Source of the DNA: CAYWGR01 sp964458015
GTDB lineage: Bacteria; Planctomycetota; Planctomycetia; Pirellulales; Thermoguttaceae
NCBI GenBank assembly: GCA_964458015.1
Contig: CAYWGR010000131.1
Coordinates: forward strand, 1-16,159
DNA length: 16,159 nucleotides
Reading direction: 5' to 3'
Shown: positions 7,257 through 13,808 of the stretch, in pieces
Layout: the number at the start of each line of letters is the position of its first letter
How positions within the stretch are numbered: position 1 is the first letter of the stretch
The notes under the pieces: generated by a model
Database searches by the model: none
Told to the model about the DNA's origin: nothing
Seen by the model: only the letters and a program-made list of their open reading frames with translations
Program-made: the position numbers and the translations under genes

Positions 7257-7275
7257 AACAGCTCCCGGAATGTGC
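7245..7275. repeat. 31-bp direct repeat with 9-bp hairpin, copy A
   Basis: Identical over 31 bp, and in the same orientation, to 16105-16135. Arms CCGGGAGCT (7248-7256) and AGCTCCCGG (7260-7268) form a perfect stem around AAC. The copy lies just downstream of the last gene of cassette 2. Confidence 0.93.
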
Positions 7276-7357
7276 ATGAATTCACAGATATTTTCCCGGC
7301 GCTAACAGCTCCCCGTAATTGCTCTACGACAATCGCAGTCTGCAAGAGAATCCCCCA

Positions 7358-7801
7358 TTATTTCGCCGTCAGGGCGAAATCCAACTCGTTGCGGCCGGGT
7401 TTGACGTCGGCTTCGAGGGTTGATTGCAGATTGTAGCGTTTGGGAACCGTTTCAACGATTTCGTCTACCAAGGCTTTGGCATTAACGACAGGCCCCGGCG
7501 CCGGCACTTGGCGGCCGGTCTTGCGAGGGCCGTGGATTTCGACGCGATACCGGCCGGCCAAGGGGCCACGGTCGGCAGCGATCGCATACCGGCCGGCGCT
7601 GATCGTGGTGCCTGCCGTCGGGCCTTTGGTTCCGCCGGTTGGAAAGAACGTAATGGTGCCCTCGGCAATTTCAACCCCGTCGAGAGTGATCTTTCCTCGG
7701 ACGGACGAGCGAGGCGGGCCGTCACTGCCTCCGCAGCCCCAGCAAAACAACAACGATGCAATCGTAAAAGAAGAGACGAGTGTTTTTGCAGACATGGTCA
7801 T
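7358..7801 (-). CDS. Small lipoprotein with carboxypeptidase-regulatory-like fold, cassette 2
   Basis: 147-residue predicted lipoprotein. The N-terminus MTMSAKTLVSSFTIASLLFCWGCGG is a signal peptide with Cys23 as the likely lipidated residue. The lipobox (CWGC) is not canonical, but GC followed by a GGS spacer is common in planctomycete lipoproteins. The body has SVRGKITLDGVEIAEGTITFFP, GPTAGTTISAGRYAIAADRGPLAGRYRVEIHGPRKTGR and a C-terminal GRNELDFALTAK, the pattern of the very common planctomycete family of transthyretin/carboxypeptidase-regulatory-like proteins. Its start is 6 bp after the DUF1559 stop, so it is almost certainly co-translated with that gene and belongs to the operon. An alternative start at the second Met (7795) changes little. 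The function is unknown; such proteins often sit directly beside DUF1559 genes. Confidence 0.9.
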   Translation of the reverse strand: MTMSAKTLVSSFTIASLLFCWGCGGSDGPPRSSVRGKITLDGVEIAEGTITFFPTGGTKGPTAGTTISAGRYAIAADRGPLAGRYRVEIHGPRKTGRQVPAPGPVVNAKALVDEIVETVPKRYNLQSTLEADVKPGRNELDFALTAK

Positions 7802-7807
7802 AGGTGA

Positions 7808-8800
7808 TTAGAATCCCGAATTTCCCAGTGGTGCTCCGTCGGCGATGAAACCGAGAGAACGCCACAAGGCACTGTCGATCGAATCATTATAGAACTGGAT
7901 ACTGCCGTCGCATAGTAGGCCTTGGACGCCGCCCGCGTGCCGGCTTCGGGCCGCCGCCGTGAAGGGGCCTCCAGTACAAGAGCACGGTAAATTCAACTCG
8001 GGCTGATTCATCTCGGCCACGCAAATATGCATGTGGCTCAGCAGAACGTCGGGCGAACTGTCGTTGGGGGTCAATGCCGTGTGTAAAAATTGCGAACCGC
8101 TGCGGAATGTGTAGGCAAAACCGCGGATATCCTCGGGCTGGCCCGTTAGATATTCGGCGACCATCAACGTGTTGCTGGTCCCGTCGCGGATTTGCGCAAT
8201 CGACGACCCTCGATTGCAGCCGAAGACGGCTTTCTGCGTCGTGTTGGTCGGCGTCCATGTGTCTTCATCGGTAAGACCGTCAAAAAAGCCGAGATAATTC
8301 GTCACGTAAAGCTGCATTGCATTTTGGCTCGCGCCCTGCGACCCGATGATGACGCCCTTGGTCCGTCCTCCCATCCCGTCGCTGGGGCAAAGATAGGCCG
8401 CCACCGACATGCCTTGCACCTCTTGCGGCCACATGCTTTTAGCGTTTTCGTACCAAGGGCGGACGCCGGTCGCCTGGGCGGTCTTCAATCCATTGTAAAG
8501 CGACTCTTGCTCCATGTAGGGCAAAATATAGTAAAGCAAATAGGGCCATTCCGGATCGAGAATCATGCCGAGCGGAAACGTGTTATGCGAGGCGTGGTAG
8601 TTGTGCATCGCCAACCCGATCTGCTTCAAGTTGTTGCCGCATTGCAGACGGCGCGCTGCCTCTCGCGCCGATTGCACCGCCGGCAATAGCAGGGAAATTA
8701 GAATCCCGATGATCGTAATCACCACTAAGAGTTCGACGAGCGTAAACCCTTTGGATTTCTGATTTCTGATTCTCGATTGCTGATTGATCGGATGCATCAT
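7808..8800 (-). CDS. DUF1559 pseudopilin-like protein, cassette 2
   Basis: 330-residue prepilin-like protein of the DUF1559 family. From the ATG at 8800 the leader is MMHPINQQSRIRNQKSKG, then FTLVELLVVITIIGIL, so cleavage would fall between G18 and F19 with E23 as Glu+5. SAREAARRLQCGNNLKQIGLA follows. The C-terminal H-X9-DG motif is at H288, D298 and G299. The frame stays open 49 codons upstream, but that extension is translated from a dispersed inverted repeat (8839-8897), so I rejected it. The leader itself (QQSRIRNQKS) resembles the peptide that a short tandem repeat of GATTTCTGATT type would encode, so the leader may be repeat-derived. The N-terminal helix is almost identical to that of the cassette 1 paralogue, while the middle of the protein is clearly different. 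The start lies 364 bp after the PEP-CTERM stop. Confidence 0.93.
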   Translation of the reverse strand: MMHPINQQSRIRNQKSKGFTLVELLVVITIIGILISLLLPAVQSAREAARRLQCGNNLKQIGLAMHNYHASHNTFPLGMILDPEWPYLLYYILPYMEQESLYNGLKTAQATGVRPWYENAKSMWPQEVQGMSVAAYLCPSDGMGGRTKGVIIGSQGASQNAMQLYVTNYLGFFDGLTDEDTWTPTNTTQKAVFGCNRGSSIAQIRDGTSNTLMVAEYLTGQPEDIRGFAYTFRSGSQFLHTALTPNDSSPDVLLSHMHICVAEMNQPELNLPCSCTGGPFTAAARSRHAGGVQGLLCDGSIQFYNDSIDSALWRSLGFIADGAPLGNSGF

Positions 8801-8838
8801 TTCACCGTGAGGAGTGATAAAACCAAATAGTCCCTTGG

Positions 8839-8897
8839 CGCCTTGGCGTCTTTGCGTGAGATATGGCCCTGCCGGCTCACGCAAAGGCGCAAAGGCG
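8839..8897. repeat. 22-bp imperfect inverted repeat before the DUF1559 gene, cassette 2
   Basis: Arms 8839-8860 and 8876-8897 pair at 20 of 22 positions around a 15-nt loop; the outer part of each arm contains CTTTGCGTGAG or its complement. On the minus strand it would form a strong hairpin about 38 nt before the DUF1559 start, close enough to affect translation. No copy is seen in cassette 1. Confidence 0.88.
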
Positions 8898-8937
8898 CGA
8901 AGCAGGCAACACACTGCTTTCGCGCACTTTGCGTTAG

Positions 8938-8984
8938 TGACTTCCAATCAGAAATTAGAAATCATAAATTGTAAATCTACTTCC
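8938..8984. repeat. 47-bp AT-rich dispersed repeat, copy B
   Basis: Matches 2857-2903 at 45 of 47 positions. Here it is intergenic, on the DUF1559 side of the hairpin block, whereas in cassette 1 it lies on the PEP-CTERM side. Confidence 0.9.
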
Positions 8985-8988
8985 CTCT

Positions 8989-9141
8989 CGTTCCCAAGTT
9001 CCGGCTTCCCACTCGTTCCCAAGCTCCGGCTTGGGAATGTATTTTCCGAGAAGCTCCGCTTCGTTCGTATTATTGTTTTCCCGATTCGCGAAAAAAAAGG
9101 CTTCCAAAAGGCTCGTTCCGAAGCCGGAGCTTCGGAACGAG
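8989..9141. repeat. Composite hairpin repeat between PEP-CTERM and DUF1559 genes, cassette 2
   Basis: Contains a truncated copy (8989-9010), a hairpin with arms CGTTCCCAAGC (9014-9024) and 9029-9039 with one G:T-type mismatch, and a perfect 13-bp hairpin with arms 9112-9124 and 9129-9141 around CGGA. It shares the GAAGC/GCTTC theme and the two strongest stems with 2708-2850. It starts 23 bp after the stop of the PEP-CTERM gene in the direction of transcription. Confidence 0.88.
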
Positions 9142-9164
9142 TGGAAGTTCTATTTACCTTGGCG

Positions 9165-10571
9165 TTACCGCCGTTTCCGCCAGGCGTAGGCCAAAAGGCC
9201 GATCAAGCCTGTAGATAATAAGGCAAACATACCCGGTTCGGGTACGACGATGGTTAAACCATTCAGCGTACTTGTGCCACCGCTGGACAAGAAGCCGGTG
9301 ATCTCGCCATTGGTAACCGCAACACCCTTAAAGCACTTCGCACCATTCTCGCTGACTCCGGTAACGGAACCGTCGCCGACCACATAATCGCCCCATCCGT
9401 AGAAGTAAAGGTCAGCCTTCGTGATCGTGCCGAGTCCCGAGATCGTGAAAGCGGCATTGCTATTATTGCCAGACGATTGGCAGAAGATATAGTCGCTCAT
9501 CAATGCGCTGCTTAACGTGGCATCGGTCGTCGGTGTTCCGCCTACGTCGCCGCCGACATAGGAAACCGTGAATCCGACCGATGTCTTCGTGCCGGCCGAA
9601 TTGAGCAGCTCAGAACCGGCAACGGTCAGCATATCGCCCCCGTTGACGGAATCCGCTGCCAGACCATTCCAAACCTGGCCACCGCCCGCGGCACTCACGC
9701 CGACATAGGTCGGGCCTTGCACGTCAGGACCGCCTGTGGGGGCGCCGGGCTCGGTTCGGAATCCGTTGAAGTCGATATTGACGACGTTCTTCGGAGCCGC
9801 TCCGCCGGTAACTTGGCCCAGGGCGAAGTTGTCGATGTTATGCGTGGCGAACGTACCGGTTAATCCAACTTCGCCGGAACTGCCGGTATCCGAATAAATG
9901 CAGTTGATGAGTTTGTCGGCTTGATGGAACGAGCGATCGGCGATAATCGTACTCGCGCCGCCGTAGGCGGTGGTTACGCCGGAAAACGTTTTGTTCGACA
10001 TATCCAGCGCCAATTGCACGTTGTACCAAGTGTTTTGCGCCAACGTGGCCACGGCCTGTGCGCCGCTGCCGCTCTCGGCGTAAAGCGTATCGCCGGACAC
10101 GTATAAAGCAACGGATCGCTCTGTGGCTTGGGCGCCATTCGTGATGATCATCGTGTAAGTGCCGTTCCCGGTTGAAGTATTCTGGAAATCGGCGTTGAAA
10201 ATCAGCACGTCCTTCGAGGTCGTGCCGATGCCCGAGGATGCATAACCGACGAAATACGGATTGGCGATCGTATCTGCGCCGGGAACAATCACGCCCTTGC
10301 TGTTATTGGCGAAGTAATTGGTAAACGAACTTTGAGCTTCGGCCTGGACAGCATTGCCGGTGCCGCTGTTCTGCGGCCAAGCACTTCCTCCGACGGGACT
10401 GCCGATCGTTTGGGCGTTGAAATCGCCGTCGCTCGTCAAAATCGAATACGATGCGGCGCCTAATGCGGTGCTGACGCAGCCGATCGCTGCTGCGAATAAT
10501 ACCAATGAAAGACACCTTAATCTGCGACTTGAAAGTCGTCTTTGCAAACTTTCCCTTTGCACTTGATTCAT
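9165..10571 (-). CDS. PEP-CTERM exoprotein, cassette 2
   Basis: 468-residue exported protein. Three in-frame starts compete: TTG at 10589, ATG at 10577 and ATG at 10571. AGGAGA at 10578-10583 abuts the second but lies 6 nt from the third, so 10571 is the best choice. The signal peptide is LRCLSLVLFAAAIGCVSTALGA, preceded by a basic N-terminal region. The first half (45-260) looks like a concanavalin/LamG-type beta sandwich (VLIFNADFQNTSTGNGTY..., NTWYNVQLALDMSNKTFSG). The second half repeats a motif (VNIDFNGFRTEPG, GQVWNGLAADS, ADLYFYGWGDYVVGDG) seen in other planctomycete exoproteins. The C-terminus has VPEPGMFALLSTGLIGLLAYAWRKRR, a PEP-CTERM sorting signal nearly identical to that of cassette 1. 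It lies 86 bp after the FecR gene. The domain reading is inference. Confidence 0.92.
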   Translation of the reverse strand: MNQVQRESLQRRLSSRRLRCLSLVLFAAAIGCVSTALGAASYSILTSDGDFNAQTIGSPVGGSAWPQNSGTGNAVQAEAQSSFTNYFANNSKGVIVPGADTIANPYFVGYASSGIGTTSKDVLIFNADFQNTSTGNGTYTMIITNGAQATERSVALYVSGDTLYAESGSGAQAVATLAQNTWYNVQLALDMSNKTFSGVTTAYGGASTIIADRSFHQADKLINCIYSDTGSSGEVGLTGTFATHNIDNFALGQVTGGAAPKNVVNIDFNGFRTEPGAPTGGPDVQGPTYVGVSAAGGGQVWNGLAADSVNGGDMLTVAGSELLNSAGTKTSVGFTVSYVGGDVGGTPTTDATLSSALMSDYIFCQSSGNNSNAAFTISGLGTITKADLYFYGWGDYVVGDGSVTGVSENGAKCFKGVAVTNGEITGFLSSGGTSTLNGLTIVVPEPGMFALLSTGLIGLLAYAWRKRR

Positions 10572-10657
10572 AACCATTCTCCTAAACAATGAAAAGAAAT
10601 ACTCGCATGAAACACTTGTTCGTCATCCAATCAACGAAGAAAACCGCCGCGAAAAGA

Positions 10658-12724
10658 TTATTTCTTTGTGTCGCTTCCTCCTTTCCGGTCTGGGGATACA
10701 TTGCCGACGGGACATGCCAATTCAAGTCGCGGATCTCCGAAAATAATCCAGTCCCCTCCAATGCCGTCTCCTCCGTCGGTGCCGGCCAACGTCAGGAACC
10801 GGTCGCCTTCTTGAATGGGAATCGTCACGGGCATGGCGACGTGGTTGTTGTTGATTTCACGGCGGCTGAACCGTTCTTGGCCGTCGATTAAAATCCAAAG
10901 GTCCGCCGCCCCAAATCCTGAGTTCCCTGTCGTGGTGAGGAACCTCTTGATCGCACAGCCGGGCACGGCCTTGCGCACGGCATTCAGATTGAAGGTGATT
11001 CCTTTGTTCGGGTGTACGAACAGCAAGCCGTGGCCTGGCAATGCATAATCGATTTCGCCTAACTTCGTCATTTCCAGATAGGATTGATCCAATTGGATCT
11101 CGCCGCCTGCCAGAAAGAAGCAAGCGGTCATGTTGTTCGTTGTGGGAAATTCTGCGAAAGTGTGCCCTGCCGAATCGACCTGGATCGGACCATTATTGCC
11201 ATTCGGAATAAAGACGCCGTCGACGAATGGACGCGAGATGATCGGGTGATGATATTTCGAGTCGCTCGCATATTGGAGTTCTCGCGGCAAGGGTAACGCA
11301 TCGACCGCTTGACCCGAAAGCGGATCAATGCCGCTGCCGTGACGGCCGGAGAAACCATCTCCTCCGGCGAACGCATCGACCAGATCGAACGATTTCATAA
11401 CAGTGGCCGAGGTCGTTCCGTGGGCGATTTCACGCACGAATTCAGTCAGTTGAGCAGGCGTTGCAAAGACCGATAAATGCTTTTCGGCGTTCGGATTATC
11501 TGCATTTATTTCGATCCGGGCGGATTGGTTTGCGTGCAGCACCTGGGCAATGCCTTCCGTTCGGCCGTCGGTCGAAATCATTTGCACGCGAACCGAGCCG
11601 CGGAAAACATGTGATGTTGTATCGCCCGTCTTGGTCACTTCCACGGCAAACTCCGTGCCCAGGTCGGTCACCGTGGCCGTCGGCGTTTTGATAGTGAATA
11701 GTGGATAGTGGCTAGTGGATAGTGAGGGATTAGGGATTAGGGATTGGGGATTAGTGTCTGGTCCCCTCTCCCTTTGGGAGAGGGCTAGGGTGAGGGCGGG
11801 TTGGGAGCTGGAGGCTGGAGATTTCGGGATTTCGGGATTTCGGGATTTACCACCCGATTCACTAGCCACTAGCCACTGGCCACTAGCCACTTCTTCTGCC
11901 CCCTCCTTACTGACCACCGGCCACTGGCCACTGACCACCGGCTCTCCCCTCTCCCCTCTGCTCTCTCCTCTCTTCTCTAATCTAGCCGTCAGCCTACCGA
12001 GAGACAGAAAACCTCCGTCGCGAGAATCCACTTCATAGGTGCATGGTCCTTGAAGGATAACTGTCGCGCCGGTGTCGTAGGTAATCTCCAGTAAGCCGGA
12101 GGAAAGGGCATACTTGTCGCCCAAAGCGATAAGCGATTTGTTTCCCACTGGTCCATAGTTCTGATTAGTTCCGTTCCCCGCTTTCCACTCACCACGGACT
12201 CCGTATCCTTCCCCGCGGCAGTTCTGCATGGCAGAGATGCGGCCAACGTATTGGATCGCCAAATCTGTTTTGTGCGGTGCGAATACCGGCGTTGAAGGTC
12301 TCGTTGCCACCTGAACGTGATGCGTCACGATCATCAACGAGGCGATGGTCAGGCCGATGCCGAAGATCACGGTTCCAATCAGGTAGGCCAGCGGCCAGCC
12401 GTCGGAAAAATAGCTTAATGTGCCGTGCCACGCGCTGCCGAAGAAACCGGAAACCGGGGCGGAACAGGGTGTGGCCGAGGGCTCGCCAAAAGGTTGTTCC
12501 AAGACCTCGTCACGGCTTGCCTTGGGCTCGGTGCCGCGGAAACGCCAACAGATCCGCCCGTGCAAATCCATATAGCCGGCATAGAAAAGCCGGGCGTTTT
12601 CATCGGCTCGCAACAACGACTCCAGCCGTTCAAGATTCTCGGGGGCAATCGTTCCGTCGCACATCGCTTCGGTCAGCGACCAAAGCTGCTCGTCGATCGG
12701 TGGCAACTTTTCAGGGCCGGTCAT
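10658..12724 (-). CDS. FecR-like membrane sensor/anti-sigma candidate with NPCBM-like C-terminus, cassette 2
   Basis: 688-residue paralogue of the cassette 1 FecR protein, with the same order of parts. A helical cytoplasmic segment (1-62, with LWSLTEAMCDG and YMDLHGRICW) is followed by a membrane helix at about 113-135. The FecR domain is about 157-425 (GLLEITYDTGATVILQGP, LTARL, TPTATVTDLGTEFAVEV). The NPCBM-like domain is about 560-670 (GLLFVHPNKGITFNL, DLWILIDGQERF, DRFLTLAGTDGGDG, GDPRLEL). Repeat-derived sequence interrupts the FecR domain at about 170-196 and at 250-342, the same two places as in the paralogue. The start lies inside the sigma gene (14-bp overlap) with GGGAGG 6-10 nt upstream. 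The N-terminal segment is much less conserved than the FecR core between the two, as expected if each pairs with its own sigma factor; that is inference. Confidence 0.9.
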   Translation of the reverse strand: MTGPEKLPPIDEQLWSLTEAMCDGTIAPENLERLESLLRADENARLFYAGYMDLHGRICWRFRGTEPKASRDEVLEQPFGEPSATPCSAPVSGFFGSAWHGTLSYFSDGWPLAYLIGTVIFGIGLTIASLMIVTHHVQVATRPSTPVFAPHKTDLAIQYVGRISAMQNCRGEGYGVRGEWKAGNGTNQNYGPVGNKSLIALGDKYALSSGLLEITYDTGATVILQGPCTYEVDSRDGGFLSLGRLTARLEKRGESRGERGEPVVSGQWPVVSKEGAEEVASGQWLVASESGGKSRNPEIPKSPASSSQPALTLALSQRERGPDTNPQSLIPNPSLSTSHYPLFTIKTPTATVTDLGTEFAVEVTKTGDTTSHVFRGSVRVQMISTDGRTEGIAQVLHANQSARIEINADNPNAEKHLSVFATPAQLTEFVREIAHGTTSATVMKSFDLVDAFAGGDGFSGRHGSGIDPLSGQAVDALPLPRELQYASDSKYHHPIISRPFVDGVFIPNGNNGPIQVDSAGHTFAEFPTTNNMTACFFLAGGEIQLDQSYLEMTKLGEIDYALPGHGLLFVHPNKGITFNLNAVRKAVPGCAIKRFLTTTGNSGFGAADLWILIDGQERFSRREINNNHVAMPVTIPIQEGDRFLTLAGTDGGDGIGGDWIIFGDPRLELACPVGNVSPDRKGGSDTKK
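11699..11977. repeat. In-frame repeat mosaic inside FecR gene, cassette 2
   Basis: About 93 codons between LTARL and FTIKTPTAT. Contents: a GTGGATAGTG-type duplication (11698-11724); four heptamers AGGGATT/GGGGATT (11725-11752); the 40-bp segment identical to the paralogue (11761-11800); 3.6 octamers GATTTCGG (11820-11848); four ACTAGCC/ACTGGCC heptamers (11861-11888); and a C/T-rich tract to 11977. The order matches that of 4664-4888, with extra modules in the middle. Confidence 0.93.
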
Positions 12725-13250
12725 GACGACCTCCCTCTTCCCGCTTCACGGCGCTATCGACGCACTCGAAAAGAATCCGGCGAATGCGTTGCAATCGCAT
12801 GGTAAGCGCGGCCGGCGAGATTTCCAGCTCTTCGGCAATGGCTCGGATCGTCAAATCGCCCAGGTAACATCGTTCGACGAGTTGCCGCTGCTCGTCAGGC
12901 AGCTTTTCCAAGCACAGGCCGAGAAATTGGCCGCGAGATTCCAGCAGCTCGTCGGCTTTTAGGCGGGTTTCGTTGACCTGGACCAGCAGATCGGCGGAAA
13001 GTTGCATGCGGCCCGGGCGTTTGAGACGCAGGAAATTGCGGACCTCGTTATGAGCGATGCCGCACGCCCAGGTAAAGAAATCGCGGCTGGAATCAAATTG
13101 TTCCCATTTCTTCCACAGAATCAGACAGGTGTTCTGAAACACGTCTTCGGCGTCATCGCGATTCGGCAGCAGGGTGGCGATGTAAGCGAACACACGGTGC
13201 TGGTTATGCACTATGTATTCGGCAAAATCATCGCGATCCAGAAGAGCCAT
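12711..13250 (-). CDS. ECF sigma factor, Rhodopirellula/Verrucomicrobium type, cassette 2
   Basis: 179-residue ECF sigma-70 factor. Region 2 is about residues 9-80, with VFAYIATLLPNRDDAEDVFQNT, LILWKKWEQF and FFTWACGIAHNEVRNFLRLKR. Region 4 is about 112-162, with LPDEQRQLVERCYLGDLTIRAIAEELEISPAALTMRLQRIRRIL. It has the same hallmarks as the cassette 1 sigma factor (PNR.DAED, IAH.E..NFL, RIRR.L) but is diverged, also in the helix-turn-helix, which suggests a different promoter set. The start is taken as the ATG at 13250 because GGAGGG (13258-13263) lies 7 nt upstream; a GTG 15 codons earlier has no such support. The 3' end overlaps the FecR start by 14 bp, so the pair is translationally coupled. 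It opens cassette 2. Confidence 0.94.
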   Translation of the reverse strand: MALLDRDDFAEYIVHNQHRVFAYIATLLPNRDDAEDVFQNTCLILWKKWEQFDSSRDFFTWACGIAHNEVRNFLRLKRPGRMQLSADLLVQVNETRLKADELLESRGQFLGLCLEKLPDEQRQLVERCYLGDLTIRAIAEELEISPAALTMRLQRIRRILFECVDSAVKREEGGRHDRP

Positions 13251-13808
13251 GCGCCTACCCTCCGCCAGGCGGGAACGGATCTGGTATCCGAGCACGATTC
13301 GTTCCCTGCCATGTATCGTCGCCAGAGGGCATTACCTAACGCCAAGAAACTGAAATTCTGCCCCCTTGAGTTCATTGTGATCGGGCAAGGGTTGAGAAGC
13401 AAACGAAATACCCCACGCAAGAATGCGGTATCGCCTCTAAAAAGAAGGGGCACTCCGCCCCCAGGATGACTGCCACGGGGGTTTGGAAAATCTAGTACGT
13501 TCTCCATGAAGTCTCTGCCACTGCCAGACAAGCTGCTTGCGGCTTCGCAAGGCAGAACCACCGGCACGAAACAATTTTGGAAGACGCACTAGTGCATGTC
13601 CAAGCCAAAAATCGTGTGCCACTGGCTTTGCCAGTGCTATGTTGCGATGGGACAAACGCTCAGGAAACGCCTAAATTTTCACTTGGCCATATACTAAGCC
13701 TAAGATTTATTGAGGATGTTTTCGCATAACAAAAAGCATTGCCTGCTTATCGTGTTATGCTGAAGCATAATCTACGGCCTACAGGATCGGTTTGAAGCAT
13801 ACCACCAA
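13251..13808. other. Gene-free, repeat-bearing spacer before cassette 2
   Basis: 558 bp between the beta-helix gene and the cassette 2 sigma gene, with no convincing gene. It holds a perfect 10-bp palindrome GCACTAGTGC near 13586, a stem with arms CACTGGC (13620-13626) and GCCAGTG (13630-13636) around TTT, and a small hairpin with arms TTATGC/GCATAA (13755-13770). The cassette 2 promoter should lie in the part nearest the sigma gene, but I could not assign boxes. The GC-rich palindromes resemble dispersed repeats rather than gene-specific signals. Confidence 0.65.
13730..13748 (-). terminator. Weak intrinsic terminator candidate after the beta-helix gene
   Basis: Read on the minus strand, AAGCA pairs with TGCTT around a 5-nt loop and is followed by a short T-run (TTTTTG). 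It lies about 60 bp after the stop of the beta-helix gene in the direction of transcription. The stem is only 5 bp, so support is weak. Confidence 0.25.

Larger units (their letters stand above)
6877..7357. other. Gene-free spacer between cassette 2 and the small exported protein
   Basis: 481 bp with no convincing gene on either strand. It holds a perfect palindrome with arms GGCGGGC (7000-7006) and GCCCGCC (7009-7015) around TT, a four-unit 19-bp tandem repeat (7181-7256), and a 9-bp hairpin that merges with the last unit (7248-7268). A degraded copy of that hairpin sequence follows at 7294-7315. The promoter of the small exported protein should lie near 6880-6980, but I cannot point to boxes. 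Confidence 0.7.

Noticed and set aside
8801..8947. Upstream extension of the cassette 2 DUF1559 protein
   Set aside because: The extra 49 codons are encoded by a dispersed inverted repeat and would place residues in front of a normal prepilin leader.
13251..13295. GTG start 15 codons before the chosen cassette 2 sigma start
   Set aside because: The ATG at 13250 has a strong ribosome binding site at the right distance and the GTG does not.
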